Made by a program: the position numbers and the translations under genes. Shown here in pieces: positions 24,401-39,400 of a stretch of DNA of 64,000 nucleotides. The notes under the pieces are model-generated. The model worked only from the letters and a program-made list of their open reading frames with translations, was not told where the DNA came from and made no database searches. The first letter of the stretch is position 1, and each line of letters begins with the position of its first letter. Location: positions 9,963,372-10,027,371 of the forward strand of contig OZ007583.1 in assembly GCA_963931925.1 (NCBI GenBank), written 5' to 3'. The stretch comes from Onchidella celtica (taxonomy: Eukaryota; Mollusca; Gastropoda; Systellommatophora; Onchidiidae).

Positions 24401-27400
24401 AATCTTAGTATAGATGATTATTGTGTGATGTCCAGAACAAAAAACAAAAAAACAACGAAAAAACTAGAAAAGCTCTTGTACTGCCTAGAGAAAAGACTAC
24501 AAAAAACTTACATATGAGATTGAAAATGTTCATGTTCTGTTTGCAAAGATATTTCAAATGCCCGTAAAAATGAGTCTGAATCCAGCCAATTAAATTCAAA
24601 TGTCCTTTTACTTGGCTACACAATGTTAAATAATGTATCTGCTGTCTTAGCTTCACTGTGAGGTGTGACAATGGCTGTGTGTTGGGATAAAGGTAAAGTA
24701 ACAAATGCACTGCCTGTCTCTGTAGCTCCATCTTCAGATCATCATGAAAGTTTATCTTGAGAAATCCAATTGTAAAAAGGAAAAGGTGCTTTGCACTGAA
24801 TGTTCATCTATCATGATTACAATAATTTTTAAAACAACATTAGCGCTGTCTCTTATGAAACTGAAACCTCAACATAACAAACTTCCATATATAATCCTGC
24901 CCTCTAATTTGACAAGACTGATACTTGATCTTAAACGCAGTCAAAAATTCCACTGAAACATCCACAGGCAAATCTGTTCCAGCTAAACATTTGTTATGAT
25001 GAAGTCTCAGTTCTATCAGTATCAAAACCATATAAATGTAAATGTTATCTGCAAGCATTTGTGGACATTCCAGCTTTGCGGTACTACGGAATTGGTCAGA
25101 ATGTAGCAAAGCAAAGGAAACAATTCAACTCTATTCAGAACAGTCATTTCACACACACAAAGTTTCTCTTTACCCTATCAAACACATTGACACGGTTGAA
25201 GTAAACTTGTAGGTAAAAAAAAAAAAAAAAACATGCACAATAATTAGCAGCTTGGGCATGCTTGGATGCTGAGTTGAACAAATTTAATAACTGATTTAAT
25301 CCACTGTTGTTAACTGTGAGAGAAAAAAAATGAAAACATATCAAACAATTGTAAAAAAAAAAAAAAAACACTCTAAACCTTTACAAAACCTTTGTAACAT
25401 CAACAAAGTGAGATGTTGAAATCACAGGGTGAAGGTCAAGACAGCCGAATTGGTATCAGATTTGGTACCATGCCCCTGCAGATAGGTAGGAGAGGCAATA
25501 TTAAGAAGAAGAATAAGAAGTTCAAAATTTATCCATAGAAATAAACATTCATTGTTACATTTACACTCATGATTGAGAACATAGGAAGGGTGGAGACTCA
25601 TACAGTCCCTTCCCACACTTGTACACTTTTGTGTATGATCCCATGTTGATTAATCCAGAACCTGGGCAGTTCTCAACTTGACTGGTGTCATATGTTACCA
25701 GATATGATCTGGATTAAACAACTTTTGCAAATTTCTTCAAGCCAATCAATGCCACACCAACTGACACAGGAATGACTTCATTCCTCTCTTTAAAATGACA
25801 AGATTCAATCTCCACACTACTTCCACAGGCCTTCTCCATTTTGTGTCAACACATCAAGCGGATTTGATGCGTAATTTCTAAAAATTTCTCTAAAAATTAT
25901 GAGCACATGGTGCTTGACTCATTCTTTCTAGGGTGAAGAATTCTTGACAAAACACAATGTCTGATTGAGATTTTTTTTTTTTTTTTTAACTGGCATGAAA
26001 AGCCCTGCACAAACTTCACTAGTCCAACTCCAGTGCTAAAAGCTCATTAACATCACTCTATTTAATTGGGACTTTGATTCTTCCTTAACTGAAAAACATA
26101 AGGTGGCAGCTGACTTTGGTGGGCTGACTGGTTGGATGGTCACGTGACAACACACAGAGTTTCAATAGGAAAAAGCCAGTTGGTTAGTTGCCGAGTCTGA
26201 CTGAAGCTGAATGCCACGACATCACCATCAAACTAATCAACTGATCAAAATTGGCTGGTGTGGCCCTAGACCTTGACTGCCAGCTGGAGCAGCCATGGCA
26301 TAATAAACTGGATTACCCTCATTCTCTCAGACAATGTTAACCTTATTGCTACCCTGTGTAGAATAAAAACATGTCCTATGAAGGGTTTTTCAGCTGCAAA
26401 TGGCATGTATCTTAAACTTTTGATATCTAGAGCAAGCACTGACCTGGAAACTAAAGCAGAGCACTCATAAATTTCTGGAAATCCAGTTTAATTGCTGTGT
26501 TAAAAAGTTAGTTCACTTCCTTAGCTATGGCAGTAATATGAATGCCGTATCTCCCCTTAAACCTACCTCCCATCCAACTATTCCAACCACTGCTAAAATT
26601 CTGGCACTGTTTTCTTCCAAATCCTTCCGAATTCCTCAATATCAGTCAAGGAAAAAAAAATTATAATTAAAATGTCACCTTGTCACTCTTGCCATGTCAT
26701 CTTATTGCCTCATAAAAATGAGATAAGAGGGCAGAGGAAGGGTGAGAGTGGAAACTAGGAAAAGAGCGACAGGGAGGTGGTGAGAGATGAAAAGAGATGA
26801 AGGGATAAAAAGAAAAAAAAGACTACTGTTTTGCGTGGCAATTAAACTGCTTTGCTTCTAGCTGTCTGATATGATACATGTAATACATAATATCACAGAC
26901 TGTCAGTCTACTGCTCATCATTTAGGCAAGGGCAACCTTTCATATACATGCAATAAGAACCAGGTCTGAAAAATTTGAGGACACGAACGGCTGCATACTC
27001 CCACCCCATATTAAAGCTCTTCTATAAATGACAGGTCAATTAAATACGTCTTGATTTTTAAAGAAAAATACTTGTTTGATTTGGGCTAAGGGTGTATATT
27101 TCTCACTGCTCAGTGACTAGTGTGTAAAGTAATTTTCAAGCAACCCTAGGGGCCAGCCAAAGTTGCCCATGTCTGATTTATATTAGAGGGTCAGCGGATC
27201 TTGCTTGGCACTGTCACTCATATAAACTGCTATCCTTTAGGCAGTAGTAAGAAACTAACGACACTTTTGGATGACCATGCAATCACAAACACAATGCACA
27301 TACATATCAATTAGCAAACAAACAAACAAAAATGCTCAAATTAACAACGAAAGCAGAGGGAATTTAAAACAAAGACATACATTTTTTTTTTAAACTCTGA

Positions 27401-30400
27401 AACTGAAATTTAAAATCATACAAGCAACTGAAAAATATTCAAGCAAGCTGGTAACTAAATTCTGTGGCAAAAAAAGAAAAACTGCCAGTTAAACAGAGCA
27501 AAATAATTAGAAAATACCAAAAACTAAGGTAAACATAAAACTATATATAACAGAAAGTACAACAAGAAAACACTGTTAAACGTCAAAATGGCAAATAAAA
27601 CAAACGTGTTTGCACTGCTTCGGTGAGCTGTTAATGTACCAGGGCTGTGAAGAGGCAAATCTAACATGGAAAGCTTTTGGTGACTTGGCATCTTTAGAGC
27701 CACAAAAAGGCTTGGCGTTAGAACAAAAAACAGACAGCAGGCAGGGCAAAACAAAAAAACTGCAGGCCCACAACATAGATTGGCAGGAGCAACCCGATTG
27801 GCTGGCTGTGGTTTACCTAGACAGCTCAGGGGTGGCCAGCTTGACTGGCACTCGTGGCTTGGGTGGCACAGGAGGAGGCTTTATGACAGAGCCAGCCTTC
27901 TGATTGGCTGAGGGAATGGAAGAGGGGGAGGAGGAGTCTGGAGGGGTGGGGAGGGGTTTGTTAACATCGGCTGGTTGCTGTTGCTGCTGCTTGCGTTTCT
28001 TGAGCTCGCTCTTCCTGACAGTGCTGTCGCTGTAGCATACGTAAGGAGAGGAAACACAGGAATCAAACACATGATATACAAGTTTGACAAAAACATAGGA
28101 AATCAAAGCATAGGCTGTCAACATACGCTAAATCAAGATTTTCAACTTTTGTTTTTTCTTATCAGCCCCTCTTGAAGCTGTGCTCACCACCTGTGACACC
28201 TTCTCCCCCCTCTCCCCTGTTCTCTCTCACTCATAGGCATACACACACATCACAAGACTCTGTCATTCAGCAATAGCAACTGAGAATGTGTTCACATTTT
28301 AACCCGAAATTTTCTGTTCCAGCTTGCAACCCCAAAAATGTCTTAGCAAAGCCCATACTGAAAAGAAGACCAGAAAGCTTGGACCCATGGAAGGACCCAT
28401 CCACTTACTGGTTTTGATCAGCTTGTGAACTCACCTACATATCACATTCATAAATAAAGTAGTGTCACTCATATTGATCAGCACTGAATCTACAAGTTGG
28501 TGTTTGTGTATGCGTGTGTGCATGACAAGATCAATAACACTGATAATGCCATAACCAATATACTTCATTTCTAACCAAATCACCAAGCCCTAGTTCTGGC
28601 TTTTTTTTGTTTTTGTTTGTAAGACCCAATCACAAGTTTTCTCGCTACCAGCCCCCTATTTACTCCTGACAACTTCCTTTCGCTAACAAAACAGTGTCAC
28701 TCCATTTGTACCGTAATTTATATCTTCTTGGTACTTCTATGAATAAATTTGTCCACATGAGGAATTCATTCAGAGAACTGAAAAAGTGAAGCACTTAAAT
28801 TTTAGGGGATCTATGACTGACTACCAGTGTCACATTCGCCAATGTTGGCTTCAGATCACATAATTTATGGCATTAAACAGCATGTTAAAAACTACACTAT
28901 TCTTCCTGAAAAGGATCTGTAGGACAGAATGTCCTTACAATTATACCTATTTAATACTTCAATACAGTTACTGCAGAAATATCTCTGCATACGCTATAAA
29001 AATGTATATAAAAATTCTCAACAGCTTCAGAAAAAGAAAGAAAAACAAACAAACAAACAAAACATTTCCCCAGAGTCTCATAAAAATAGCTATGCATCTA
29101 CAGGAAACATCATAAAATTCCTGAAATAAGTAATGCCTGTATCAGCAAATTCGGCATGTCTCACAGGTCAGAGGTCAGTCGCTTCAAATTGCTTTTCTAA
29201 ATCTTATGGAATCACGCTGGAGATGTCATTAACAGGACCCGTGTACAAGGCAAAGACTTGCGCAATTGCTACATGCTAGAGATCAGTATTAAAGATTATA
29301 GGTTGTGTGAACAGAACATGTGAAACATATGAGCCGTATTCTGTAACATACTGGTTTTGACAGATGACACATATTCCTGGAAAAATGTTCCCAACCCCTG
29401 TATAAATTGAATTGAGCTCTAAAGAATCATAGTATCCAGAACAGGAAATCATGCAAAGAGGGAAAAATTTTATGAATAAAATCTGATTATGAAGAAATTT
29501 TTTATTTTTTTTTACAATTTCTGAGGTGAAGCAAGGCTTCCATCTTAAAATGAGGTTTTACAAGACTGATATTTAAAACAAAAAAATTTATGAAAAGATC
29601 ATGCAAGGCATCAAGCTGATTCATGACATAAAACAGAAGGAGAAGGTGCAACATACAGATATACATCTGACAGTTGGCTTTTGGGCACTAAACTGGGGAT
29701 AAGGGAAAACAAGCAATTTGAAAATGAAAATATTAATACTGTCTAATTTCGCTAACTGTAAGACAGGAAATAGGAGTCTGGCGGCAGCAGTGCACCATGG
29801 TGGTGTAGGTGGGTATTACATTTTGCTTATTACATAAGGGTCCACAACCTCACGGAATGATAACTTCAGAGGTAACTTAAAGCAGGTAGGCAAGCCAACA
29901 GAGGGCACTCTGTGACTGCATACACCATTATAAATAACAATTTCTGGCAAGAGTATATTTTAAACTTGCAGACACCTAGTTTTGCTCATTTTTGCTCATT
30001 TTTCTTCCCAAATTCTTCAGAGCAAAAGTTTCTTAAGTAATGGTATTTATTCAATTCAAAACTCTCCTAGAAGAAACAGATCATCAGAAGTAGCAATGGA
30101 AATATAAAATTCATCCGTCCTATGATTTTCCCTTTGAGCAATAGTATTTTCAAAAGTTCGATACCATTAGTAATAGGCATTAGAATATAACACTTCAATA
30201 GAATCCAAAGATACCAATGGAGATATTAAATCACCATTCTGTAAGTTTCTGGAAGCAATAATGAATCTGAAACTGTGACTTAGCCAGTCACAACTGGAGC
30301 CAAGTGATTGCATTGTAGATGTTATCATCCCTCACGTAATCACCGACACAGAGTTTGATCTCGATATAAAAAACAATGATCACAGAAGGGCAGACAAAAA

Positions 30401-33400
30401 TTATTAAAGCTAACTATCAAAGGGCAATAATTCACTGGCCAGGCTGGAAAAGGCAGGATATAACAATCTGTCACTATACCTCCAAGCACTTCAGGGATGA
30501 TACAGCAATTAATGAAACACCCAGCTCATGCACATACATTGTTTCACTGATTACGCTATATACAGAGGCTAATTCTGCTGTTCTGTGCTATGTGAACGAC
30601 CCTACAGTAGATGCTCTTGCACTGAAACATTTCATCTATCTATGACAGAAGAACAAACATCAATGTTCATCATCACCATTTCAGACACTACAATACTGAC
30701 TGATCCAGTAGTCATTCTGTTCTCTTTGCATGTGACGAATCTGGGAGTTCTGACATCTTTAACATTCTGCTTATTTCAGTATTGCTGCAAAAACCTATAG
30801 AAAACTTCAATCCAGCCTTCCAATGCTCAAACCGCAATGTTTGAGCTTTTCCTACAAAGACTGAAGGAATGACATTTTCTGTCATTTAAGCTTACCTAGT
30901 AATAAGCTTAAAGTGCACTGAAGCCCACATAAATCCCAATAATCAGAATAATAATAATAATAGTAATAATAATAAACATCTTTTTAATACAGATGTGCGC
31001 AGGGTGACAAATCCGTACTTTTCTACAATAACAATGAAAGACAATATATAAAAGTATGTTTCAAAGATATGAATATTAGCAAAAAATACAGACAGAACAA
31101 TTAAATGAATAAATATAACACAAGATGAAAACTAAAGACAAACACAAATGAACACAATCAGTGTTGAAAACACTTTCATGTGTCACCAAAACAATGAAAT
31201 AAAAACAATTAAATCCACTGAGTTGCTGAAACACAAGGCGGTGACCATGGGAACTTAAAGAAAACAAAACTTCAGCGTCTTCTCCAACATAACAATAAAA
31301 ATGGGGGATAACAAAGCTTGGACAGCTTGGTTTACTCACATGTTTACAAAGGCAGGCATTCTAGACAACAACAGTAAATGCATGTCATTTCCTTGAATGC
31401 CTAAGGTTCTATTTGTAAACTAAAGTTGTCAAACAATATAACTGAACATTTTACTTTCAATATTTATTTGTTTGGTTCAAGTCTGACTCCTCTTTCTGGT
31501 GGACAGTGCAGGAACAATATATCCTAAATGCATACCCAAAAGTGCAAGAACAGAGACACAGATGTACAGAACTGAACTCGGAAAATATAACAAGATTATA
31601 CAGAGCTCTAGTGTAATTAAGAAGTAATATAGAAATCTAGTTGGACTTTCATTCCAGAAAGGAAGCATTTGAAAACAAATCCTTCGCAATCATTTGAAAA
31701 TAAATCCATACTCAGATTAAACTGTTTCATAAAATGATGGTAATTCCTACTATTTATTCTGAGACATCTTAATGAATTTAAATGATATAAACACATGTTG
31801 CTTTTCTTACACAAACTGCCAGGTCTGCTTTGTGTTGTCAAATCATAAATGCAACTCATTTCTGTGGGGAAAAGATATTGCTACTGGGTGTCCTGAATCT
31901 AAACTGCTCTGCTTTCAAGCTAGACTTGAGATGTTTCACCTGTAGTCTTAAAAAATTACACTTTACATCAAATGAAAGGTGACCAAGCTCAACACTCACT
32001 ATACATACTTCACTTAAAGTAAAATGTTACTTTATTCCCAGCCTTGCTGCCATCCCACAGATTTTCTGTTTGTTTTTTTTATATTGTACTTAAGTTGAAC
32101 ATTTGCCTTATCAAACCGTGACTAACCTTCATAAAATTTCATAAACTATAACATTCAAGTTAATACTGACATGGTCTGAGGCTGAATAAAAAACATCAAC
32201 ACACCAATATCTCTTTGAATTAGCAAACATTTCTAACTATAAGTGTTAATGTATAGGAAACATCAACATCTTTTTAAACTGGCAAACTTTTCAAACCATA
32301 AGTGTAAATAAACAGCAGTACTTTTACAAAGTTTAAAAAAAAAAAGGGAATTGTCATATTTTCTTAACTGGACATATGCAAGTGCAAGAGAATTTTCAGT
32401 GTGGATCAAATACCTCAGACAGAAATCAGCAATTTGCTGAAACAATAGAAATTCCTCATCTTCACGGAATACAAAACAACCACAAACCAATGAAAATACC
32501 GAGCCAGAAATTCTGAACACATATTTCCACATAGATCAGTTGAAACAAGGAGACATGGTCAGAAAGAAAAAAATACATGTAAGGCATTCCTCTCTATACT
32601 ATCACTCACACACAATTTGCCGATACTTACGTCGACCCTCTAACATTGGTTTGATTTTCAATTACAAAGAGGAACATGTGTGTTCAATGATGACAAAGAC
32701 AATTTAGTCTGAATTTGGCAGAATTTAGAAAAAAACTGCTGGGAATTTTGCTGTTAACTCAATGTTAAGATTCAACATTCTGGCAAGAATTGATTCCCAA
32801 ATAAAGTTTCATATCTTCACAAGTGAAGATTTTCCCAAAGCTTCTACTACACTAACACTGCTTAAGTCTCATTGAGTACCAGGTAAAATTTGGGTATCCA
32901 GTCTTGAATGTTTCATTCTGCCTTCAACTCAATGTTTTCTACATTTCTTAAGTTTTAATATTCTTCAACATTCTGGCAAAGAATTGATTCCCAAAAAAGT
33001 TTCACTATTCTCATTGGTAAAGATTTTCCCAAAGCTGCTTCCATGCAAAGACTGCTGATGTCTCATTTAGTACCTAATAAAATTTGGGTATCACAGTCCG
33101 GAATGTTTCATTTAACTTTAGTCACACTGATTCTTTCAAAGCTTCTCAGGTATCAAGATTACTTTGGATAATACGATAATACTGCAATCTTCACCGGAAG
33201 TATTCAAAAACAGTTTCTCTTCATATTTCAAAATTATTCCAGCAAAATTAGGATGTTTGGGAATAAAAAGGTTTAAATTTTTGTTCCTTCATCAAGGGCT
33301 GAAAGTTAAAAAACAATTCCACTTTTGTAACAAAGAGTAAGATTTGAATTAGAACCAAGGTACGGTACTTCAAGATGTGAGAAAGTATGCTCCAAAACTG

Positions 33401-36400
33401 CCTTTCTGGAATTTTCCCATGTCAAAAACTTTCTTCATCTATATCAAATTGCAAAAAATGTTCTTCATTGTGGGACTGGAATAGATTCATGCATGTGCAG
33501 TTGCCAAGAAAGATATTCAAGTTTGCTGCAATTTGACTGTCATGATCAACAAAGGCACAGCAAAGGAAGTCTTATATCTCAAGACACGACATCTAAAGGG
33601 AACTGTCTAGGTTATGATGCTATAGTGGAAAATCCAAGCATTAGGGGTCATCTTGTCTACAGTTTGAAAGCTCTGAGGTAGGAACTGCGGTGTCGTGGGG
33701 AAAAAATCTTGCCATTTATGTCACACTTCTACAATGGAATGCCCACACACTATGTCATCTTATCTACAATAGAAAAACTCGGCAGTACTGTGGGAAATCA
33801 ATTATATTTTATGTCATCCATCATGCTACTATGAGAAATCCATACACTGAAGTTATCACTGAAGACATTATAAAAGCTTTGAGCTGGGCGCTGCAGTACA
33901 ATGGGAAATAATTCACCAAAAAATGCACTGCAATTTCAGTCCCTTCCACTTCACTCATTTTTCAAGGTAAAAGACCATCAAGGCACAATTTTAGCATTTG
34001 GGCACCCAGCCTGTCTTGCATACATATAATACTGCCGTGCAAAGGCAGAGCGACATGTGTGCTCATTTCATAGTTTTGAGAAAAACACACACAAAAAAAC
34101 GTACGGCATAGCCAGTCTACATAATATATGTTGTCAGCTACATTGTTCTGCCTTTGCACAGCAGAATAGACTTGATATAAAGTCAATCAGACAAGTCTCA
34201 CCAACATTCAGCGTCCCTGGGGGCTCTGGACTGCTAAGTAAATCTTACATGTAATCATAATTTAGAATTAAAGCTAAAGGAGGCACACTCCAGAATTAGG
34301 CTTTGGTCAGTATTTACCTGTCGTGTTTGTTCCACATGTCCAGTCCACTCTCTGCTTGGTCAGTCTGGCTGCTGTGGACACTGCCATTCTCTGTCACTTC
34401 ACTCTTAATGCTGCTGGAGTCTGGCTCCTCCAGGGAGTCTTGACTCTATCAACAGAATACAGAGGCAGTGTCAGAAATCATAAAAGCTCAGGGTATTTAA
34501 GGTTCAACTCCTTCACTGTCACAAGCAAGCAATGCCATGTCGTCACTGCTCTGTGCTAATGGCACAAGTCATATTTGACACTTGTGAGTTATTAAGAAAA
34601 AAAGTTCCTTTTCCTGACATTCGGTGACTAATGCCATTATGATTCTATTGGATTATTACATTTTCCAACATTTCGTTTTCAATAATATTATCTGATAGTC
34701 CTCATGCTCACAAATGCAATATACCGTCAGCTGCCTTTTTGCACAAGCCTTACTTACTGCTGAGTAGTGACGATAAGCTGAGGGCAACACAGCAGTTGGT
34801 AAATGGTACAAATAACCACAGAACTTGTCAACAAATTGCAAATTTATGGGGGATATTATGATGAAATTCATCACCAAGACTCTTCAAGTATTACTTTTTC
34901 CAATGTCATTGTAAATGGTTTTGTCAGTAGTATTGACATTTTCAGAAGGTCCAGCAATTCTCTGGGCTGCAAGTGTCTGGTGTACAAGCTTAGCCTGGAA
35001 ATTTCAGCCTATACTAGCCTTTGTCTGTTTCACCCCTGACAATACAGAAATATCTGCCACTTGGCGCTCATGAAGCAAAGGCTCACCTTCATTTTCTTGG
35101 TAGGAGGTCTTCTGTTAGCATTGCTTCCAGCAGAGGCAACATTGGCCTTGTCTCTGCTAGCTGAAGAGTCCAGGAGAGGGGAAGAATTCACCACAGTGTC
35201 AAACTCTGACCTGAAACCCAACAAATGCACAAATACGGTGTCAAATTCTGCCCTGAAAGCCCAACAAATGCACAAATACAGTGTCAACTCTGCCCTGAAA
35301 GCCCAACAAATACACAAATACAGTGTCAACTCTGCCCTGAAAGCCCAACAAATACACAAATACAGTGTCAAATGCTGCCCTGAAAGCCAGGCAATGCCCT
35401 GAAAGTCCAATAAATACACAAATACAATGTCAAACTCTGACCTGAAAGTCCAATAAATACACAAATACGGTGTCAAACTCAACACACACTTTAACAACAA
35501 ATATCACAGCATTCAGGACAAAATGTTACTATCACTTCTGAGAAACATTATATTAAGTAGGCATTAACCCTCTGGGACCTAGTGTTCCGTCCATATTTGA
35601 AAATGTCACCTGTGAAAACCAACTTCTTTACTTGGAGCACATTTATCAATAAACAAAATTTCTGTGGTAAATATGACCTATTATTAATATTTTATTTTGC
35701 AATCATTTGACCAGTTTAGATCAGTTTCCTGAGTTTCAACTTTAATTTTTTTTGGACAAAGCAATCTGTGTCTGGGCAACAGTGGGTTATTAAACTATGC
35801 TTTGGGCAAATTTTTTGTTTGTATGTTCTTCACCCTGGCAAGCAAGTCATCTGGCTAATGCCCTCCTCCTTCTGACACCCAGCATTAATTAACCCTCCTA
35901 TATGTTATGATGTAGAATTGACTTCTTTTTTTCCATATTCAAGCACGAAAACTTTGGTAACGAAACAAAAGATAGAATGCTATGAAAATGACTTCAGTTT
36001 GATGTACTGCAGATGACAGACTTTCACAGACAGCTGTCCTAGATTCTGTTGATTAATTACAACACTTTACAAATGGTGCTCACATCCTATAAATCGCATC
36101 TTAAACAAATCTCTACAGAGACTACACAACAGTACTGTCTTCAGTTAACAAACAAAACAAAGACTTAGAAAACAAAGCAAACGTTCGAAGTTTCAGTCTT
36201 GCCCCTACACTGGTCTTCTTGGGGCACACTGGTCTATAGGCAAAGTGTTTGCCTCTCTTGCTGAAGATACCGTGTTCAGTTCCTGGTCAGCCCAGGCATG
36301 TTGGTGATTTGGAGGCATTTCCTGTCCCTCATCCTATGGCAGGTAGAACAGAGCCCCTAGACTTTTCGGATAAGGACGAAAAACTCGGATGACCTGCATG

Positions 36401-39400
36401 CACATTGCGCATGTTAAAGATACCTTGGCGTTTGGAAGTCTAGAAGAGCAGGCAAAATTTAAAAACAAACAAAAAATAAACTGAAACTTGTCATCCCCCC
36501 TGGGATCAAACTAGTATAACATACAAATACAACAAGAAGAACAAACAAAAAAAAAAAGGGACAAGAAAGTGAGAGGTGCACATGCCAAGGGCAGAGATCC
36601 CCCCAAAAACGAAGATCTCATCACAAGTTTCAGTCTTGCTCAGAATGCCCATACTTACGCAGCAGGAGTTTCTGTGGCTGATGATGTGTCGGAGTTGACC
36701 TCTGGCTCACTGGGAGCTGAGGATGACACAACAGGAACTTGTTCCAGGGACACAGCTTCTTCAGACACTGCGGATAGAACAAAATACAGAAAAACTTTAT
36801 CTCCTACTTTCTCACATCTACATCTCAGCATAATGCACTGTTTAGAGCAAGGGTTGACAAAGTGTTCAATATTGACCCCTGGGGATTGATGTGGCTATCC
36901 AGAGGTCTATAAATGTCCAGGGTCAAAAGGGAGTCAATAAAATGTAAACAAATTTTTAATGTCCTTTATCAATTTCTTTAAGTATTCTCTTTACATTTCT
37001 TTGAAAATATCTTATCAAGAAGCAGTAATGAAGTAAAAGGGTGAAGGAATTATTATCTCTAAATTGAGAAATTTATTACTGATAACATTTCTTCATTTAT
37101 TTTACATGATGGGAGTTTGTCAAGGGATCAAGGATTCCATGAAGGGTTCCATGGTCTATAGTTTGCTGACCCCTGATTAAAAGCAATCAAGTGATATGTC
37201 AACACTCAACGAAAAATTGCGATGCCTCTGAACCCCGAATACCTGATTTTCTCTACACCATACCCCTGACCTGCATAGCTCAGGTAACAAATGTTGGGGC
37301 ACTCCGCACCAGTCTACTGGTGGACAAGGTTCATTGGGGTAAAAAATAATGACAAACGGTAATGTTTTCATAACTTCTTTCCCAGTCACGTACACTGCAT
37401 TTCCATCATCAACGTAAAATGATACATATATTTATAAATTTGGAGAGGTTTTCTTAGTTAATTCTCCGTTATTACCATTCCTTTCATAAAAATTCCTTTT
37501 TTATACCTGTTTCTGTGATAAAACTAAAGACAATCTGAAAGAAAGTAATGGATTACTGACCTGGTGAACCTGCTGGGTCTGAGATCTCGGAACAAGTGGA
37601 AGATTCCAGAACATCCTCTGTGGACTGGTTCAGTGGAGACAGAGGTTCTTCTGTGATAAAACAATAGACATGTAACATTGAAATGATGGGGGAAAATGTC
37701 TTATCAATCTCTCACAATACTCAGTTACTGGGTGCCAACTGTCCCCGTTTCCTAAAACTGTAGTAATCGCTTTTTGGCTACTTTTCAGGAGAAGTATAAA
37801 AATGTTTATTTTAGCACAACTGATCTAATGACAACGAATTTTTAGCACAATTGATCTAGTAACGCTGAATTTTCCAAAGTCTGTTTTTATTATTTTTCAG
37901 TTTAAGAGTTTGTAATGAAAATCATTCTGTGTGGCTTTGAATATAGTTGAATTTCTCAATTTTTTGAGTTACGATAGTCTTAGGAAATGGTGACGAAATA
38001 CGACTTTTACTTAAGTCTTTGACTTATTGTAACTGAAGACATGGGTTTTATGCATAACTGTAGACATTGGTCTGAATTGTGAATCAAAGAAAGAAGACAA
38101 GGGTCTGAAATGTAACTGGAGACATGGGTCTGGGGATCTGAGGATGTCATAACTGAAAACGATGACCAGTCTCACCTAGTCCATTCAGTGTGGCACTGAC
38201 AAGTGGAGTTGGCTTGTCTACTGGCACTGGTACTTCAAACTCTTCCATTGTAGGCAACACCTGGGGCAAACCTGCAGTTTTCTGAGCTTCTGTTAGGTCC
38301 TTCTCTAAGGTGAAAATCTGAAATTGGAGGAAATCATTATTAAATTCCATTGGCACAAACTCTTGAGATGAAAATAATTATAGTGAATTTATTTACCAAT
38401 TGAGGGGATTAGAATTAGAACGGATCTAAACGCCTTTTGACTGCTTTTGAGAAAAAAAACAAAAACCATTTCAGTATCATTTTCAGATCCCTTCCCTAAC
38501 CAAATTACAAAAATTATGCATTTTTTATACAAATTTATACAATTCTTTCTCATGTTTCTCAGACAAAAATTCTTCACGGCTGTTTACTACAATAGCATAC
38601 ACGATGTGAATCACCTTCCACTATAACATGCCCCTAAAGTCTATTTATTGTGACAAAATTTGCTCATGATCCCAAGATTCCCGGTAAAAATTTAAAATTC
38701 TTATCATATTTCAGAGATCTACAGTAAGGTTGCCCATGGATAACTCTTTATTGTCAGCTTTGCCATGAGTTATCTTACCCTGTCTTTCAGTGACTTGACC
38801 AGAGAATTGTACTGTTGGTCTTTCTCGGATTGTTGCTCAAATAAAGATTCCCTCTCTTGGATGAAATCTTTCTCCCTGGAAACAAATGGATATTGAGAAA
38901 TAAAATTGTGAAACAGTTGTTGGCAGCCAATCATCAGATGCTTCAAAGACTACACAATACTTTACAAAGCAATGATAAAAAGTATGTAGATGCATGAACC
39001 TCTGCCGTAGTGCTGAGCAGACTTGCTTTTGAGTGATCTGGATATTTGGATCATCTACTTCAACATATCTGGATATCTGGATCATGATCTAAACTTTAGA
39101 CCAGTTAAGAAAATCAGGTTTGGATCCTCGGTCTGCAATAAAGCACTTTGTCATGCCGAAAAAAAAAATCTTTAAATATTTAATCTGCCAAACTGCATCA
39201 TTACAGAACGAGCCTCTAATCTAGAATTCGAAAGGCATGTCAGAAGTGGGTCGCAAATGGATCGCAATCTGGTCATCCATTTGTATTTGGATGACTAGAC
39301 TGACCCATTTAACTGGAAATCTAAATCTTGACTCTCACCCAGCACTACTCTGCAATGGAGTGTACTGGTCCCTAGATCCAAGGACTTTTGAAACATCAAA

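Larger units (their letters stand above)
28030..34317. other. Neurabin intron of 6.3 kb
   Basis: Holds the 32740-33130 duplication and MITE family B copy 2. An ATA/AAT run lies at 30948-30973. No coding exon found; the phases of the flanking exons join directly. Confidence 0.6.

Noticed and set aside
35030-35500. 156-residue minus-strand reading frame treated as a separate gene
   Set aside because: It is the exon at 35087-35210 read through into the 42-bp repeat; the periodic peptide is repeat translation.
35563-35900. Second piggyBac-like element starting TTAACCCTCTGGG
   Set aside because: No matching inverted right end with TTAA was found.
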